Assembly: GCF_025244745.1 (NCBI RefSeq)
Contig: NZ_CP104213.1
Span: forward strand, 2,258,001 to 2,322,000
From: Deinococcus rubellus
Lineage (GTDB): Bacteria; Deinococcota; Deinococci; Deinococcales; Deinococcaceae
Direction of reading: 5' to 3'
Length of the DNA stretch: 64,000 nt
The translations under genes and the position numbers were made by a program. The notes under the pieces are model-generated. The model ran no database searches. It saw only the letters and a list, made by a program, of their open reading frames with translations, and was not told where the DNA came from. How positions within the stretch are numbered: position 1 is the first letter of the stretch; every line of letters begins with the position of its first letter. This document shows, one piece after another, positions 55,950-64,000 of the stretch.

Positions 55950-56453
55950 TCACAACCCCACCATCCGCAGATACGCGTTCACGATCTCGGCGTCAAGTGC
56001 CAGCCCACGCTCCCAGGCCAGACGCTCGGCCAGTATTTCCGCCGGCAAGCGGCCCAGGTGATCGGCGGCGTTGGCGACGGCCAGTATACGGGCCAGGCGC
56101 GGAATGGCGCTGCCGCGTAGCCCGTGCGGGTAGCCGCGTCCGTCCCAGCGCTCGTGGTGATGCAAGACTGCTTCCCGTGTGCCGAGCGGCAGATCCTGGC
56201 CCAGCAGCAGGTCAGCCCCGACCCTGGGGTGCAACTTCTCGTCCGCGTAGGGCGGCAACAGCGCACGCCCGAGATCGTGCAGCCGCGCCGCCTCACCCAG
56301 CGCACGCAATTCGGCGCGGCCCAGCCGCAGTTCGCGGCCCAGTGCCAAAGCGATCTCGCGCACCCGCTCCGGGTGACCGGCGCGCACGAAGCCGACCTCG
56401 CGGCGCGAAGCGAAGCGCGAACCGTTCCAAACAATCCATTGACGGGAGAGCAT
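55950..56453 (-). CDS. HD-GYP-like phosphodiesterase domain protein
   Basis: 167 residues: HD pair (H59-D60 in RLHDLGR), further ligand candidates H75 and H98-H100 (VLHHHERWDG), the GYP signature (GRGYPHGL, residues 105-112) and D131 in VANAADHL. This domain hydrolyses cyclic di-GMP. It is a stand-alone domain without receiver or sensor, and the HD-GYP helix after D131 is short, so activity is uncertain. TAACTT is 6 nt upstream of the ATG. It is near a GGDEF-EAL gene on the other strand. Confidence 0.8.
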   Translation of the reverse strand: MLSRQWIVWNGSRFASRREVGFVRAGHPERVREIALALGRELRLGRAELRALGEAARLHDLGRALLPPYADEKLHPRVGADLLLGQDLPLGTREAVLHHHERWDGRGYPHGLRGSAIPRLARILAVANAADHLGRLPAEILAERLAWERGLALDAEIVNAYLRMVGL

Positions 56454-56459
56454 AGAGAG

Positions 56460-56465
56460 AAGTTA
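56460..56465 (-). promoter_or_regulatory. TANNNT -10 box for the HD-GYP-like gene
   Basis: TAACTT on the minus strand, 6 nt before the ATG. Confidence 0.4.
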
Positions 56466-56531
56466 AGCGCCCCCGCCTGACCCGGCTCTTTCTGACGATG
56501 AGGCGACTCTCATCTAGACAGCATGACGCTC

Positions 56532-57239
56532 TCAATCAGTTTCAGCCAAGTCAGTTTCGAGTGGAACCTCTCGCAAAATCTGCCAGTGGGTCTCGCCCGG
56601 CGGCTTGAGGCACAGCGCCAGCGCCGCAATCCTGAGCGCCGGGTGGGGACACATCAGGGCTTCCAGGCGAACTTGCAGCTCCTCCGCCTGGAAGCCGCCG
56701 TAGGGCTGAACCAGCGTGAAGTGCGGCTGGAAGGTGTCCAGGCCACGTGGAGTCTGCAGCAGCCGCATCCTGGCCTGCTCGAAGGGCCGGTTGTATTTGC
56801 CCTCGGCCACTTCCCCGGCAAACGGTGAGGCAGTGGCGAATTCCGAGAGCCGTGAGAGCAGCAACGTGTGCAGCACCAGCAGCGCCGGACTCGGCGTGAA
56901 GCGCTGCACCCAGGTCTCGCCGTCGTCCCACGCCTCGATATGGCCGCCGCTGAGGCCCACGTCGGCCCCCGGCGCGAGGCAGGCCAGGCAGGACCGCATT
57001 TCCCTTTCGATGTCACCGAGCCGCTCGGGATCGGTGTAAAAGCCCTCCACCACCGTCAGGTGAAAGCCGTAGGGCGAGGCACTGGTCTGCCACTCAGGCC
57101 GCAGGAAGTCGGGCAGCGGCGAGGCTTGCCGGGCGCGCAGATCGTAGCCGAGTAGCCCGCTACCGAGCTGATAGTGAGCGCTCCCAGTGGGCGGCACAAA
57201 ATACACGGCGAAGCGGGCACTGGCACGAGAATCGGTCAT
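56532..57239 (-). CDS. 2H phosphoesterase-type protein (DUF1045-like)
   Basis: 235 residues with two H-x-T motifs, H60-L-T62 (YGFHLTVVEGF) and H173-F-T175 (QPHFTLVQPYG), which form the active site in the 2H phosphoesterase superfamily. The overall length and spacing suit the DUF1045 family, found near phosphonate and RNA-ligand genes in other bacteria. No such genes are here. TAGCCT is 6 nt before the ATG. Confidence 0.8.
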   Translation of the reverse strand: MTDSRASARFAVYFVPPTGSAHYQLGSGLLGYDLRARQASPLPDFLRPEWQTSASPYGFHLTVVEGFYTDPERLGDIEREMRSCLACLAPGADVGLSGGHIEAWDDGETWVQRFTPSPALLVLHTLLLSRLSEFATASPFAGEVAEGKYNRPFEQARMRLLQTPRGLDTFQPHFTLVQPYGGFQAEELQVRLEALMCPHPALRIAALALCLKPPGETHWQILREVPLETDLAETD

Positions 57240-57245
57240 ACCTTC

Positions 57246-57251
57246 AGGCTA
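57246..57251 (-). promoter_or_regulatory. TANNNT -10 box for the 2H phosphoesterase gene
   Basis: TAGCCT on the minus strand, 6 nt before the ATG. Confidence 0.4.
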
Positions 57252-57440
57252 CAGGCTGGGCCGTCCGAACCGGTCAGAGTCCTGTCAGTCCACAAAGCCG
57301 CGCTGGGCCGACATCAGCGGCTCCAGGTCACTGGTGGCTGACCACTTTTACCGCACCTGGCCGCTGTTTTTCCATGTTCAGTCTGATTTTTTGCGGTCCG
57401 GCGGCACTTTGCATGGCCCCTGTAAGACGCGGTGAGGACA

Positions 57441-60188
57441 ATGGGAAGCAGAGAGGACGCCGCATCCATGACCCTAACCGTAAATCCAGCCCTGCCTGAC
57501 ACCTTACGAGAGTTGCTGAAAAGCCACGCTCCCGGCGCGTCCCTGCTGGCCAGTCTGGGCCAGCAGGTGCTGCTGCTCAGCGCCGACGCCCCGGCGATCA
57601 GCGTGCGCGACCTGACGCCGCCGGACGCCTGGTTCGACAGCGGCGAGCTGATCTGGCTGACCCGCGACGGCGCGCTGCTGGGCCTGCTGTGGTCGGCCCA
57701 GACGGTGGCCGAGGGCAGCGTGCAACTGCTGACCATGCTGCTGGCCGCTGCCCAGGACGACGGCGCGCAGCGCGAGGCCAACGTGCTGATCACCCAGTTG
57801 CCCGAGGGAGCTGCCTGGCTCAGCGGCGATCTGGTGTTTCAGCAGGTCAGCCGGAGGTTTCTGGAGCTGCACGGCCTGAGCGCAGCCCAGGTCATCGGCC
57901 AGGCGTTCGAGCAGGTATTCTCGCAGCGCCGCGAAACCGCCCAATTTCTGCAACAGGCGGCCTCGGGCCGGGCCGTGCGGCAGGAGCGCGAATGGCTGCC
58001 CGGCACCCAGAACCGTCCTGGCGTGTGGCTGCGCTCACAGATGCGGCCCTACTACGGCGGTGCAGCGGCAGGCGCACTCTGGACCATGTACGACGTCAGC
58101 CGCGAGGTTTCGCTCTCCTCACGGGTGCAGGCGCTGCTGCACGGTGCGCGGCTGCCCACCGCCGTCCTGAGCGCCGAGGGCGAGGTGCTGGAGAGAAGCG
58201 AGTCGCTGCGCCGCAGCCTGCCCGAAGCGCCCGACCCACAGTCCACCCCGCTGTGGAACTGGCCGATCTGGTCCGATGCGCCGGACGCCCAGCGGCAGCT
58301 CAAGCAGGCGCTCGCCGAGGCGCTGGCCGCACCGCAGCAGCGCTTCGAGTGTGCCGTGCAGGTGATGGGTGGGGAGCGCGCCAGCATCTCGCTGCACCGG
58401 GGCGAGGCGCAGGCGGCAGCGGAAGGCGACCAGGGCGAGGCGCTGCTGGTCGCGGAGTTTCACTTTCACGAGCGCCAACCATTCAGCGGGATGCAGCAGG
58501 ACCTGCTGGCGGGCGTCATCGCCCACAGCCCGCAGGCGACCTTGCTGCTGGGAGCTGCCGACGACAGCGGCGAGCGCCCGGTCTGGCTGGCCAGCGAGGC
58601 CGCCGCCAAGCTGCTCGGCGTGGACAAGGCGGCGCTCAACGTGCCGGGCGGTGTGGCGTTTGGCAAGCTGCTGCGCGCGCTGGGCGTGCAACTCTCGCGC
58701 CCCGACCTGACCCCGCTCTCACCCGTGACGCTGACCACCCAGGCCAGTCTGGAGGGCGGCGACCTCTCGGCGGTGTTGACCCGGCCCGACGGCCTGCGCC
58801 GTTACGTGACCATCACCGCCGCGCGGCTCGTCACCGGCGAGGGCGCGCCGCACAAGGGCGAGCCGCTGGCCCTCTACCTCCACGACGTGACCGCCGTGCG
58901 CCACCTCGAAGACCGCCTCAAGCACGACGCGGCCCACGATCCGCTGACCGGGCTGCCCAACTGGCCGGGGCTGCGGGCCAAACTACTGCACCGCCAGGGT
59001 GAGTCGCTGGGCGTCCTGAGCCTGAGCCTCGATGAGTTCGGCGTGCTGCAAACGGCGCTGGGAAGATCGGCGGGCGATCATCTGCTGATTCAGGTGGCGG
59101 CCCGGCTGCACCACTGGCGCAAGGACGCCCAGGTGGCCCGGCTTGACGGCGAGCACTTCGCGCTGGTGCTGCCGGGCGTCGCCAGTGCGGCGGGACTGCT
59201 GCTGGCCAGCGAGGTGCAGCGCCTGCTGACCCTGCCGCTGCGGGTCAGCGGACGCGAACTGCGGATCACGGCCAGCGTGGGGGTGGCCTGCGGCGAGGAG
59301 CCAGTCGATCAGCTTTTTGAGCACGCCCGCACCGCGCTGCTGGCCGCCCGCCGCACCGGACGCGCCGGACGCCAGGCCTACCGGCCCGAGCTGATGAGTT
59401 TCGAGACCGATCTGATGGAACTCGAACACGATCTGCGCGCCGCCCTGCCCGCCCAGTTCAGCTTGCAGTTTCAGCCGGTGGTGAGCTTGCAGCATGGCCG
59501 GGTGCAGGCGGCGGAGGTCTTGCTGCGGTGGCAGCATCCGGTGCGCGGCCAGCTCTCGCCCGCTCAGTTTCTGCCACTGGTCGCCCGCGCCGGGCTGCTG
59601 CCCAGTCTGGGGCGCTGGGTGGTGGCCGAGGTGAGCGCCCAGCGGCAGCGCTGGCAAAGCAGCCACCCCAAACTCAGACTGAGCCTCAACCTCAGCGCGC
59701 CCGAACTGCTCGATGAGGAGTTGCTGGCCGAACTCGGTGCCCAGGTGCGCAGTGTGGGCGGCCTCGACCTCGAACTCAGCGCAGGCAGCCTCATTCAGCC
59801 GGACCCCACCCGGCCTGGCGACCCGGAGCACATCAATGCCGCTCTGGCCGAGCTGCGGGCTGCGGGCGCACAGATCTGGGTGGACGATTTCGGCGACGGC
59901 GCGTCGAGCCTCACCGCGCTCGAGCGCTTCGCCCTCAGCGGCGTCAAGCTGCACCCTTCCTTCGTCGCCAACCTGCTCAGCGGCCCGCGCCCGCTGGCGC
60001 TGCTGGAAGGCACCGTGGATCTGTCGCGCAAGCTGGGGCTCAATGTGATCGCGGTGGGCGTGGAGACGCAGGCCCAGGCCCAGCTTCTGCGGACAGCAGG
60101 CTGCCACGCCGCCCAGGGCTACTTCTACGCTCCGCCGATGGCCCTGCCCGATTTCGAGCGCTGGCTGGCCTCGCAGGTGCTGGACTGA
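57441..60188 (+). CDS. PAS-GGDEF-EAL protein with degenerate GGDEF motif
   Basis: 915 residues. The N-terminal ~490 residues hold PAS-like modules (AAQDDGAQREANVLITQLPEGAAWLSGDLVFQQVSRRFLELHG). The GGDEF domain follows (LTGLPNWPGLRAKL), but its signature reads RLDGEHFAL instead of R-x-GGDEF near residue 567, so it is probably not a cyclase. The EAL domain (about 655-910) keeps EVLLRWQHP, WVDDFGDGASSL, the lysine in GVKLHPSFV, and GVETQAQAQLL...QGYF; the TE of the usual LEITE motif is replaced (LELSAGS). It may be a c-di-GMP phosphodiesterase or only an effector. Start chosen at 57441 (GGTGAGG upstream); an ATG at 57468 is possible. Confidence 0.88.
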   Translation: MGSREDAASMTLTVNPALPDTLRELLKSHAPGASLLASLGQQVLLLSADAPAISVRDLTPPDAWFDSGELIWLTRDGALLGLLWSAQTVAEGSVQLLTMLLAAAQDDGAQREANVLITQLPEGAAWLSGDLVFQQVSRRFLELHGLSAAQVIGQAFEQVFSQRRETAQFLQQAASGRAVRQEREWLPGTQNRPGVWLRSQMRPYYGGAAAGALWTMYDVSREVSLSSRVQALLHGARLPTAVLSAEGEVLERSESLRRSLPEAPDPQSTPLWNWPIWSDAPDAQRQLKQALAEALAAPQQRFECAVQVMGGERASISLHRGEAQAAAEGDQGEALLVAEFHFHERQPFSGMQQDLLAGVIAHSPQATLLLGAADDSGERPVWLASEAAAKLLGVDKAALNVPGGVAFGKLLRALGVQLSRPDLTPLSPVTLTTQASLEGGDLSAVLTRPDGLRRYVTITAARLVTGEGAPHKGEPLALYLHDVTAVRHLEDRLKHDAAHDPLTGLPNWPGLRAKLLHRQGESLGVLSLSLDEFGVLQTALGRSAGDHLLIQVAARLHHWRKDAQVARLDGEHFALVLPGVASAAGLLLASEVQRLLTLPLRVSGRELRITASVGVACGEEPVDQLFEHARTALLAARRTGRAGRQAYRPELMSFETDLMELEHDLRAALPAQFSLQFQPVVSLQHGRVQAAEVLLRWQHPVRGQLSPAQFLPLVARAGLLPSLGRWVVAEVSAQRQRWQSSHPKLRLSLNLSAPELLDEELLAELGAQVRSVGGLDLELSAGSLIQPDPTRPGDPEHINAALAELRAAGAQIWVDDFGDGASSLTALERFALSGVKLHPSFVANLLSGPRPLALLEGTVDLSRKLGLNVIAVGVETQAQAQLLRTAGCHAAQGYFYAPPMALPDFERWLASQVLD

Positions 60189-60456
60189 GTCAGATCCATT
60201 CACCCAGGCCCGTTGCCCAGACCCATGCCCCAGGCCATTATGCCGATGCGGGCGGCCCTGCCCAGCGCCGATACTGGCCGCATGATCCTCAACACACGGC
60301 GCTGAGCCCAGACCCGGCTCACCTGATCCGGCCCCCGCCCACGGTTGCGTCCGCCGGGCTGCGCTAGTCTCCTTTCACGTCTCAACGCTGCCCTGCCCCA
60401 CTCTGCGGGCCGGGTCTGCCCTCTTTCCTTCTCACCCCCCAAGGAAGTGAATCACC
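60189..60456. other. Leader region of hflX
   Basis: About 270 bp with no gene. A strong AAGGAAG (60441-60447) at the right end belongs to hflX. No other signal was identified. Confidence 0.4.
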
Positions 60457-62223
60457 ATAGAGAAAGTCCACGGTAATCTATCGGGCCTCAAGACCGCCCA
60501 GCAAAAGAGCCTGAGTAACCTGTACCGCCGCCGCCTCGCGCCTGGCAGCGTGACCAGCCCGGAGCTGGCACGCAACCTCAGCGAACTCTCGCACGAAATC
60601 CGGCGCGAAATCAGCGTGCTGATTGACCGCCGGGGCCGCGTGATCAGCGTATCAGTGGCCGACGCCAAGGGAGCCGAGCTGCCCAGCCTCCGCAAGGGCG
60701 AAACCCGGCTCTCAGGCTTTCATTTGCTGCACACCCACCCCAAGGGCGGCGGGCTGAGCAAGGGCGACCTCTCGGCGCTGTTTCTCAGCCGCCTCGACGC
60801 GGTGGCGGCCATCGAGGTTCAAGGCAGCGGCCTGCCCGGCAACGTGCATCTGGCGCACCTGACGCCGCCCGGCACGGTGGGCGAGGAGGAGGACTGGCGC
60901 GTGTACCCACCGGCCAGCCCCAGCGAGATGGAAAACTTCGATCTGGGCGCGCAGGTCAGCGCCCTCGAAGAGGAAATCGCCCGCGCCCAGCGCACCCGTG
61001 AGGCCAAGAAAGACCGCGAGCGGGCCATTCTGGTGCAAATCGACCAGGGTGAATTCGACGCCGAGGAGCGCCTCGACGAGCTGGGCGAACTGGCCCTCAC
61101 CGCCGGGGCCGAGGTGGTCTACCGCGAGCTGATCTTCAGGCGTCACCTCAAGCCCGGCACCTTGATTGGCGCGGGCAAGCTCGAAGAACTGACCAGCAAG
61201 GCCTACCACGAGGACGCCGACCTGCTGATCTTCGGCCAGGAACTCGGCGCGGCGCAGGCCCGCGAGATCGAGGAAGCCACTGGCCTCAAGGTACTCGACC
61301 GCACCCAGCTGATTCTGGACATCTTCGCGCTGCACGCCCAGGGCGTCGAGTCGCGGCTGCAAGTCGAACTGGCGCAGCTGCGTTACATGAAGCCGCGTCT
61401 GCTGGGCGCGGGCAGCCGGCTCTCGCGCATCGGCGCGTCGGGCGGCTCGGCGGCGGGCGGGGCCATCGGCACACGCGGTCCCGGCGAAACCAAGCTGGAA
61501 CTCGATCGGCGGCGCATCAACGACCGCCTGTCGTTTCTGGAAAATCAACTCAAGGAAGTCGCGGTGCGGCGCGAGGAACGCCGCAAGCAGCGCAGCCGCA
61601 ACGACGTGCCGGTCATCAGCATCGTGGGCTACACCAATGCGGGCAAGTCGACTCTGCTCAACGCCTTTACCCACGCCGCCGAGGAACCACGCAAGGTACT
61701 GGCCGAGAACAAGCTGTTCGCCACGCTGCGGCCCACCAGCCGTCAGGGCTTTCTTGAAGGCATCGGGCCGGTGGTCTACACCGACACGGTGGGCTTTATC
61801 CGCGATTTGCCCACCGATCTGAGCCGGGCCTTTCGCGCCACACTGGAAGAAATCGGCGACGCCGACGTGCTGCTGCATGTGGTGGACGCCGCCGCGCCGG
61901 GGGCCGATACCCGCTACGCAGCCGTGCAGCGCATTCTGGACGATCTGGACATTGGGGACTTGCCCACGGTGGTGGCGCTCAACAAGGCCGACCAGACCGA
62001 CGCCGAGACCCTGGAGAGAGAGAGAATGCGCCTGGGCGGCGTGGCCGTTAGCGCCCACAGCGGCGAGGGGCTGACTCAGCTGAGGCATGTGCTGTCGCAG
62101 ACCCTGGAAGACCTTCAGGTCAAGCGGGGCGACGCCGAGGACGCCGCCCGCCTGGAGCGCGAGAACGTGAAGGCCGCGCTCAATAGCCCTTCACCCAAAC
62201 GCGGCTGGGTTGGTACAGACTGA
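60457..62223 (+). CDS. hflX: Ribosome-associated GTPase HflX, apparent ATA start
   Basis: 588 residues if initiated at the ATA at 60457. The HflX N-terminal domain, linker helices (ISALEEEIARAQR-like region), GTRGPGETKLE hallmark, and G domain with GYTNAGKST (near residue 390), DTVGFI and NKAD are all intact. HflX splits stalled or heat-damaged ribosomes. The first standard start in frame is GTG at 60550, but the 31 codons before it (IEKVHGNLSGLK, then KSLSNLYRRRLAPGS) look like family sequence. The frame closes at a TGA at 60448. AAGGAAG sits 9 nt before the ATA. Either an unusual start codon or a sequencing error explains this; GTG 60550 is the conservative alternative. Confidence 0.9.
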   Translation: MEKVHGNLSGLKTAQQKSLSNLYRRRLAPGSVTSPELARNLSELSHEIRREISVLIDRRGRVISVSVADAKGAELPSLRKGETRLSGFHLLHTHPKGGGLSKGDLSALFLSRLDAVAAIEVQGSGLPGNVHLAHLTPPGTVGEEEDWRVYPPASPSEMENFDLGAQVSALEEEIARAQRTREAKKDRERAILVQIDQGEFDAEERLDELGELALTAGAEVVYRELIFRRHLKPGTLIGAGKLEELTSKAYHEDADLLIFGQELGAAQAREIEEATGLKVLDRTQLILDIFALHAQGVESRLQVELAQLRYMKPRLLGAGSRLSRIGASGGSAAGGAIGTRGPGETKLELDRRRINDRLSFLENQLKEVAVRREERRKQRSRNDVPVISIVGYTNAGKSTLLNAFTHAAEEPRKVLAENKLFATLRPTSRQGFLEGIGPVVYTDTVGFIRDLPTDLSRAFRATLEEIGDADVLLHVVDAAAPGADTRYAAVQRILDDLDIGDLPTVVALNKADQTDAETLERERMRLGGVAVSAHSGEGLTQLRHVLSQTLEDLQVKRGDAEDAARLERENVKAALNSPSPKRGWVGTD

Positions 62224-62229
62224 ACATGC

Positions 62230-63060
62230 ATGCTCGATAACATCTTCAGTTCTGTCAAACGGGGAGCCGAGAAAGTTCAGCGTCGGGGCGAGGAAGTGGC
62301 CCAGAGCGCCCGCTTGCGGCTGGAGGTTTACCAGCTCTCCCGCGAACTCGACAGCTTATACGCCCGCCTGGGCCGGGCCTACCACGCCGAGGCTGACCCG
62401 GCGGTGCTCGGCGATCTGCGAGAAGACGTGCGGCGGCTCGACGAGGAAATCGCGGCCCGTGAGCACCTGATCGCCGAACTCGGCGAGGCGGCGGACGAGG
62501 CCGAGACGCACCGCGAGGCGGTTCAGGCGGCGGCGGCCCGCACCCGCCCAGCAAGCGAAACGGTCCTGGCAGTGTCGCCCCCGGTCAAGCTGACCAAAGG
62601 CGACCCGCTCGGCAGCCCAGCAGCCGAACCCAACCTCGGTGATTTGCCCGATCTGGGCCAGGATACGGGTCACCCGGTACCGACCTCGGACGCACCGACA
62701 GGTTCGGTGATGGGCAACGCTCCGGCTTTCGTGGAGCACCAGCCGCGCCTGAGCGTGGTCAGCGCCGCCTCGCGTATCTGGCGGGCCAAGGAGGAAGAAC
62801 GCATGAGTGACGATACGACGACGGTTCAGACCACGACAGTTCAGCTCGGGAGCCAGGATCAGCAGGCCAGTCAACAGGTTGATCCGGTGGGGCCAGACGA
62901 CGAGGCCGTGATGACCGATCTGGGCAAGGAATTGCCGCCGCGCAAGGAAGACTACAGTGGCGTCGGCGACGAGGCCGAGCGCGACCACATGCGCCGCCAC
63001 CCCTTCACCCTGAAAGAGGGCGAGGAAGCTTCGAGAAATCCCGATCCGCTGGATAAATAA
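62230..63060 (+). CDS. Coiled-coil/disordered protein of unknown function
   Basis: 276 residues. The first ~105 residues form long amphipathic helices (VKRGAEKVQRRGEEVAQSARLRLEVYQLSRELDSLYARLGRAYHAEAD, then REDVRRLDEEIAAREHLIAELGEAADEAE), likely a coiled coil. The remainder is Pro/Thr/Asp-rich and disordered. I do not recognise a family. The start is 6 bp after the hflX stop, so it is probably co-transcribed with hflX. Confidence 0.8.
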   Translation: MLDNIFSSVKRGAEKVQRRGEEVAQSARLRLEVYQLSRELDSLYARLGRAYHAEADPAVLGDLREDVRRLDEEIAAREHLIAELGEAADEAETHREAVQAAAARTRPASETVLAVSPPVKLTKGDPLGSPAAEPNLGDLPDLGQDTGHPVPTSDAPTGSVMGNAPAFVEHQPRLSVVSAASRIWRAKEEERMSDDTTTVQTTTVQLGSQDQQASQQVDPVGPDDEAVMTDLGKELPPRKEDYSGVGDEAERDHMRRHPFTLKEGEEASRNPDPLDK

Positions 63061-63073
63061 GACGACTTGCTCA

Positions 63074-63107
63074 GCGCGGCCCAGCCCTTCACCCGGCTGG
63101 GCCGCGC
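63074..63107 (+). terminator. Terminator of the hflX operon
   Basis: Perfect 13-bp stem GCGCGGCCCAGCC with 8-nt loop, 13 bp after the stop; followed by CGTTTG. Confidence 0.7.
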
Positions 63108-63137
63108 CGTTTGATCGGTTAACCTCTAGTTTATTGG

Positions 63138-63830
63138 TCAGTGCCGGGGCCACCAGCCCGCCGCCAGTTGGCCCGCCTCGGCCTCGGCTCTGGCCTCCAC
63201 TTCACGGCCCAGGGCCAGCAGCGCCCAGACCCGCGCCGGACTGCGGGGAGCTGAGCGTTCCAGCGCTTTATGGGCGGTGCGGTGCGCTTTAACCTCGCTG
63301 CCCATAGCGCCGCTGCCCACGAAGCGCTGAACGTAGGCCAGCACCGCCAGCAGGTGCGCGTCGGCGGCCTCTCCGGTCATCTCGGCCACCTTCAGTCCCT
63401 CAGCCAATGTCCTGAGCGCAGCGCGGGCGTCACTGAGTTGCACCTCGCCCAGCACTGTCACGGCGGCGACCAGGGCGGGGGCGTCCCCCTCCTGGCGGGC
63501 CTGGCTTCGGGCGGCCTCGGCCCAGCAGGAATCGGGGTCGCCGCCGAGCCAGTGGGCACGGGCCAGCAGCACGGCGCGGCGGGCGTCGCCAGGCAAGGGG
63601 CCAATCAGCTCCAGGGCTTCCTGAAGCTGTCCGAGACGCAGGGCCGCCGCCGCCTCCAACGCCGCGCCCGCCGGACCCGCCGACTGTGCCCAGCGCCGCG
63701 CCAGATCCGGCAAGCCCGTGCCAAGGGCCAGCGCTGCTGCACCAAGCACCTCATCCTGCACCGGGACCCAGTCGCGCAGGGCAGCGGGCCGCGAATCGTC
63801 TGGTAACAATTGAAGATCGGCCAGTTTCAC
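63138..63830 (-). CDS. Helical-repeat protein of unknown function
   Basis: 230 residues, Ala/Leu-rich, predicted all-helical with TPR-like 34-residue periodicity (LGAAALALGTGLPDLARRWAQSAG, LRLGQLQEALELIGPLPGDARRAVLLARAHWLGGDPDSCWAEAAR). No signal peptide. Start is GTG at 63828-63830, 6 nt after a TACACT box. TPR-type proteins mediate protein contacts; no partner is evident. Confidence 0.75.
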   Translation of the reverse strand: MKLADLQLLPDDSRPAALRDWVPVQDEVLGAAALALGTGLPDLARRWAQSAGPAGAALEAAAALRLGQLQEALELIGPLPGDARRAVLLARAHWLGGDPDSCWAEAARSQARQEGDAPALVAAVTVLGEVQLSDARAALRTLAEGLKVAEMTGEAADAHLLAVLAYVQRFVGSGAMGSEVKAHRTAHKALERSAPRSPARVWALLALGREVEARAEAEAGQLAAGWWPRH

Positions 63831-63836
63831 GCCGGG

Positions 63837-63842
63837 AGTGTA
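63837..63842 (-). promoter_or_regulatory. TANNNT -10 box for the helical-repeat gene
   Basis: TACACT on the minus strand, 6 nt before the GTG start. Confidence 0.45.
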
Positions 63843-63884
63843 GCGCGGCGGGGCGCGAGGCGGCGCTCCCCCACTCCTACCACG

Positions 63885-63890
63885 TAGAGT
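63885..63890 (+). promoter_or_regulatory. TANNNT -10 box for the methyltransferase gene
   Basis: TAGAGT ends 8 nt before the ATG at 63899. Confidence 0.35.
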
Positions 63891-63898
63891 AAAACCAG

Positions 63899-64000
63899 AT
63901 GACCGACTCTACCACCGACCACTGGAACGCCGGGCAGTACCGCGAGCGCCACGCCTTCGTCTATGAATCGAGCCGCGACCTGGTCTCGGACTGGTTGCGG
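63899..64000 (+). CDS. N-terminus of a class I SAM methyltransferase (cut by window edge)
   Basis: 34 codons are visible: TTDHWNAGQYRERHAFVYESS, then DLVSDWL. The W-x-A-x-x-Y-x-x-x-H-x-F-V-x-x-x-x-x-x-L pattern is the usual start of trans-aconitate- or UbiE-like methyltransferases. The catalytic core is outside the window, so substrate and completeness are unknown. Confidence 0.6.
   Translation, partial: MTDSTTDHWNAGQYRERHAFVYESSRDLVSDWLR

Noticed and set aside
60712..62088. 458-codon open frame antisense to hflX
   Set aside because: Shadow frame; the plus strand carries intact GTPase motifs through the whole span.

Overview
The window is high-GC, densely packed bacterial chromosome that reads as Deinococcus or a close relative. 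The evidence is the separate proline dehydrogenase and P5C dehydrogenase genes, a Deinococcus-like RecO, a ferritin-like desiccation-related protein, a MerR-TipAS regulator, and about twenty genes with a TANNNT promoter box 6-8 nt before the start codon and no Shine-Dalgarno, as expected for leaderless mRNAs in this group. The taxonomic call is inferred from these traits, not from a database search. I saw no rRNA, tRNA or CRISPR.

Layout. 0-1.9 kb: an IS200/IS605 element (tnpA, tnpB) upstream of a gene cut by the window edge. 1.9-6.6 kb: msrB, a copper/periplasm module (DUF2946, YcnI-like, CopC, CopD) and a ParA/ribbon-helix-helix pair. 6.7-12.6 kb: sucCD, then the proline catabolic operon (gntR, PRODH, unknown, P5CDH). 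12.6-15.9 kb: an FBP-type zinc protein, recO, a secreted protein, tdk and a NarL-type response regulator. 16-19.4 kb: a graveyard in which a decayed IS66 transposase is split by an IS5-family and an IS630-family element. 19.5-31.3 kb: a cytochrome c-PQQ dehydrogenase, cobA-hemD fusion, a DUF4388/redoxin fusion, an ABC exporter and methylmalonyl-CoA mutase.

31.4-45.3 kb: a PEBP lipoprotein, MliC-like protein, Fur-family regulator, MerR-TipAS regulator with its own operator, a lipoprotein RNase with barstar immunity, a ferritin-like protein, purM, a polyprenyl synthase, a second IS630 element, scpB and a TsaC-family gene. 45.3-55.1 kb: pilC, M20 peptidase, DAHP synthase, a soluble PQQ sugar dehydrogenase, a WGR/beta-propeller protein, a copper chaperone, a rhomboid-VOC pair and a PEGA lipoprotein. 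55.1-56 kb is a decayed stretch. 56-64 kb: HD-GYP-like, 2H phosphoesterase, degenerate GGDEF-EAL, hflX with an apparent non-canonical start, and the edge of a methyltransferase gene.

Themes. Central metabolism (sucCD, methylmalonyl-CoA mutase, proline catabolism) converges on succinyl-CoA and glutamate. Envelope copper and redox handling recurs (CopC/CopD, CopZ, MsrB, PQQ enzymes). Mobile DNA is concentrated at 0-2, 16-19.4 and 42.8-44 kb. All three DDE insertion sequences split their transposase at an A6 or A8 run. Convergent genes are often separated by long perfect inverted repeats. I found no single multigene system that is clearly new. The best leads are the TnpB with a displaced catalytic acid, the membrane-anchored RNase/barstar pair, the DUF4388-redoxin fusion, the ParA/RHH pair with a leaderless mini-ORF, and the hflX start.
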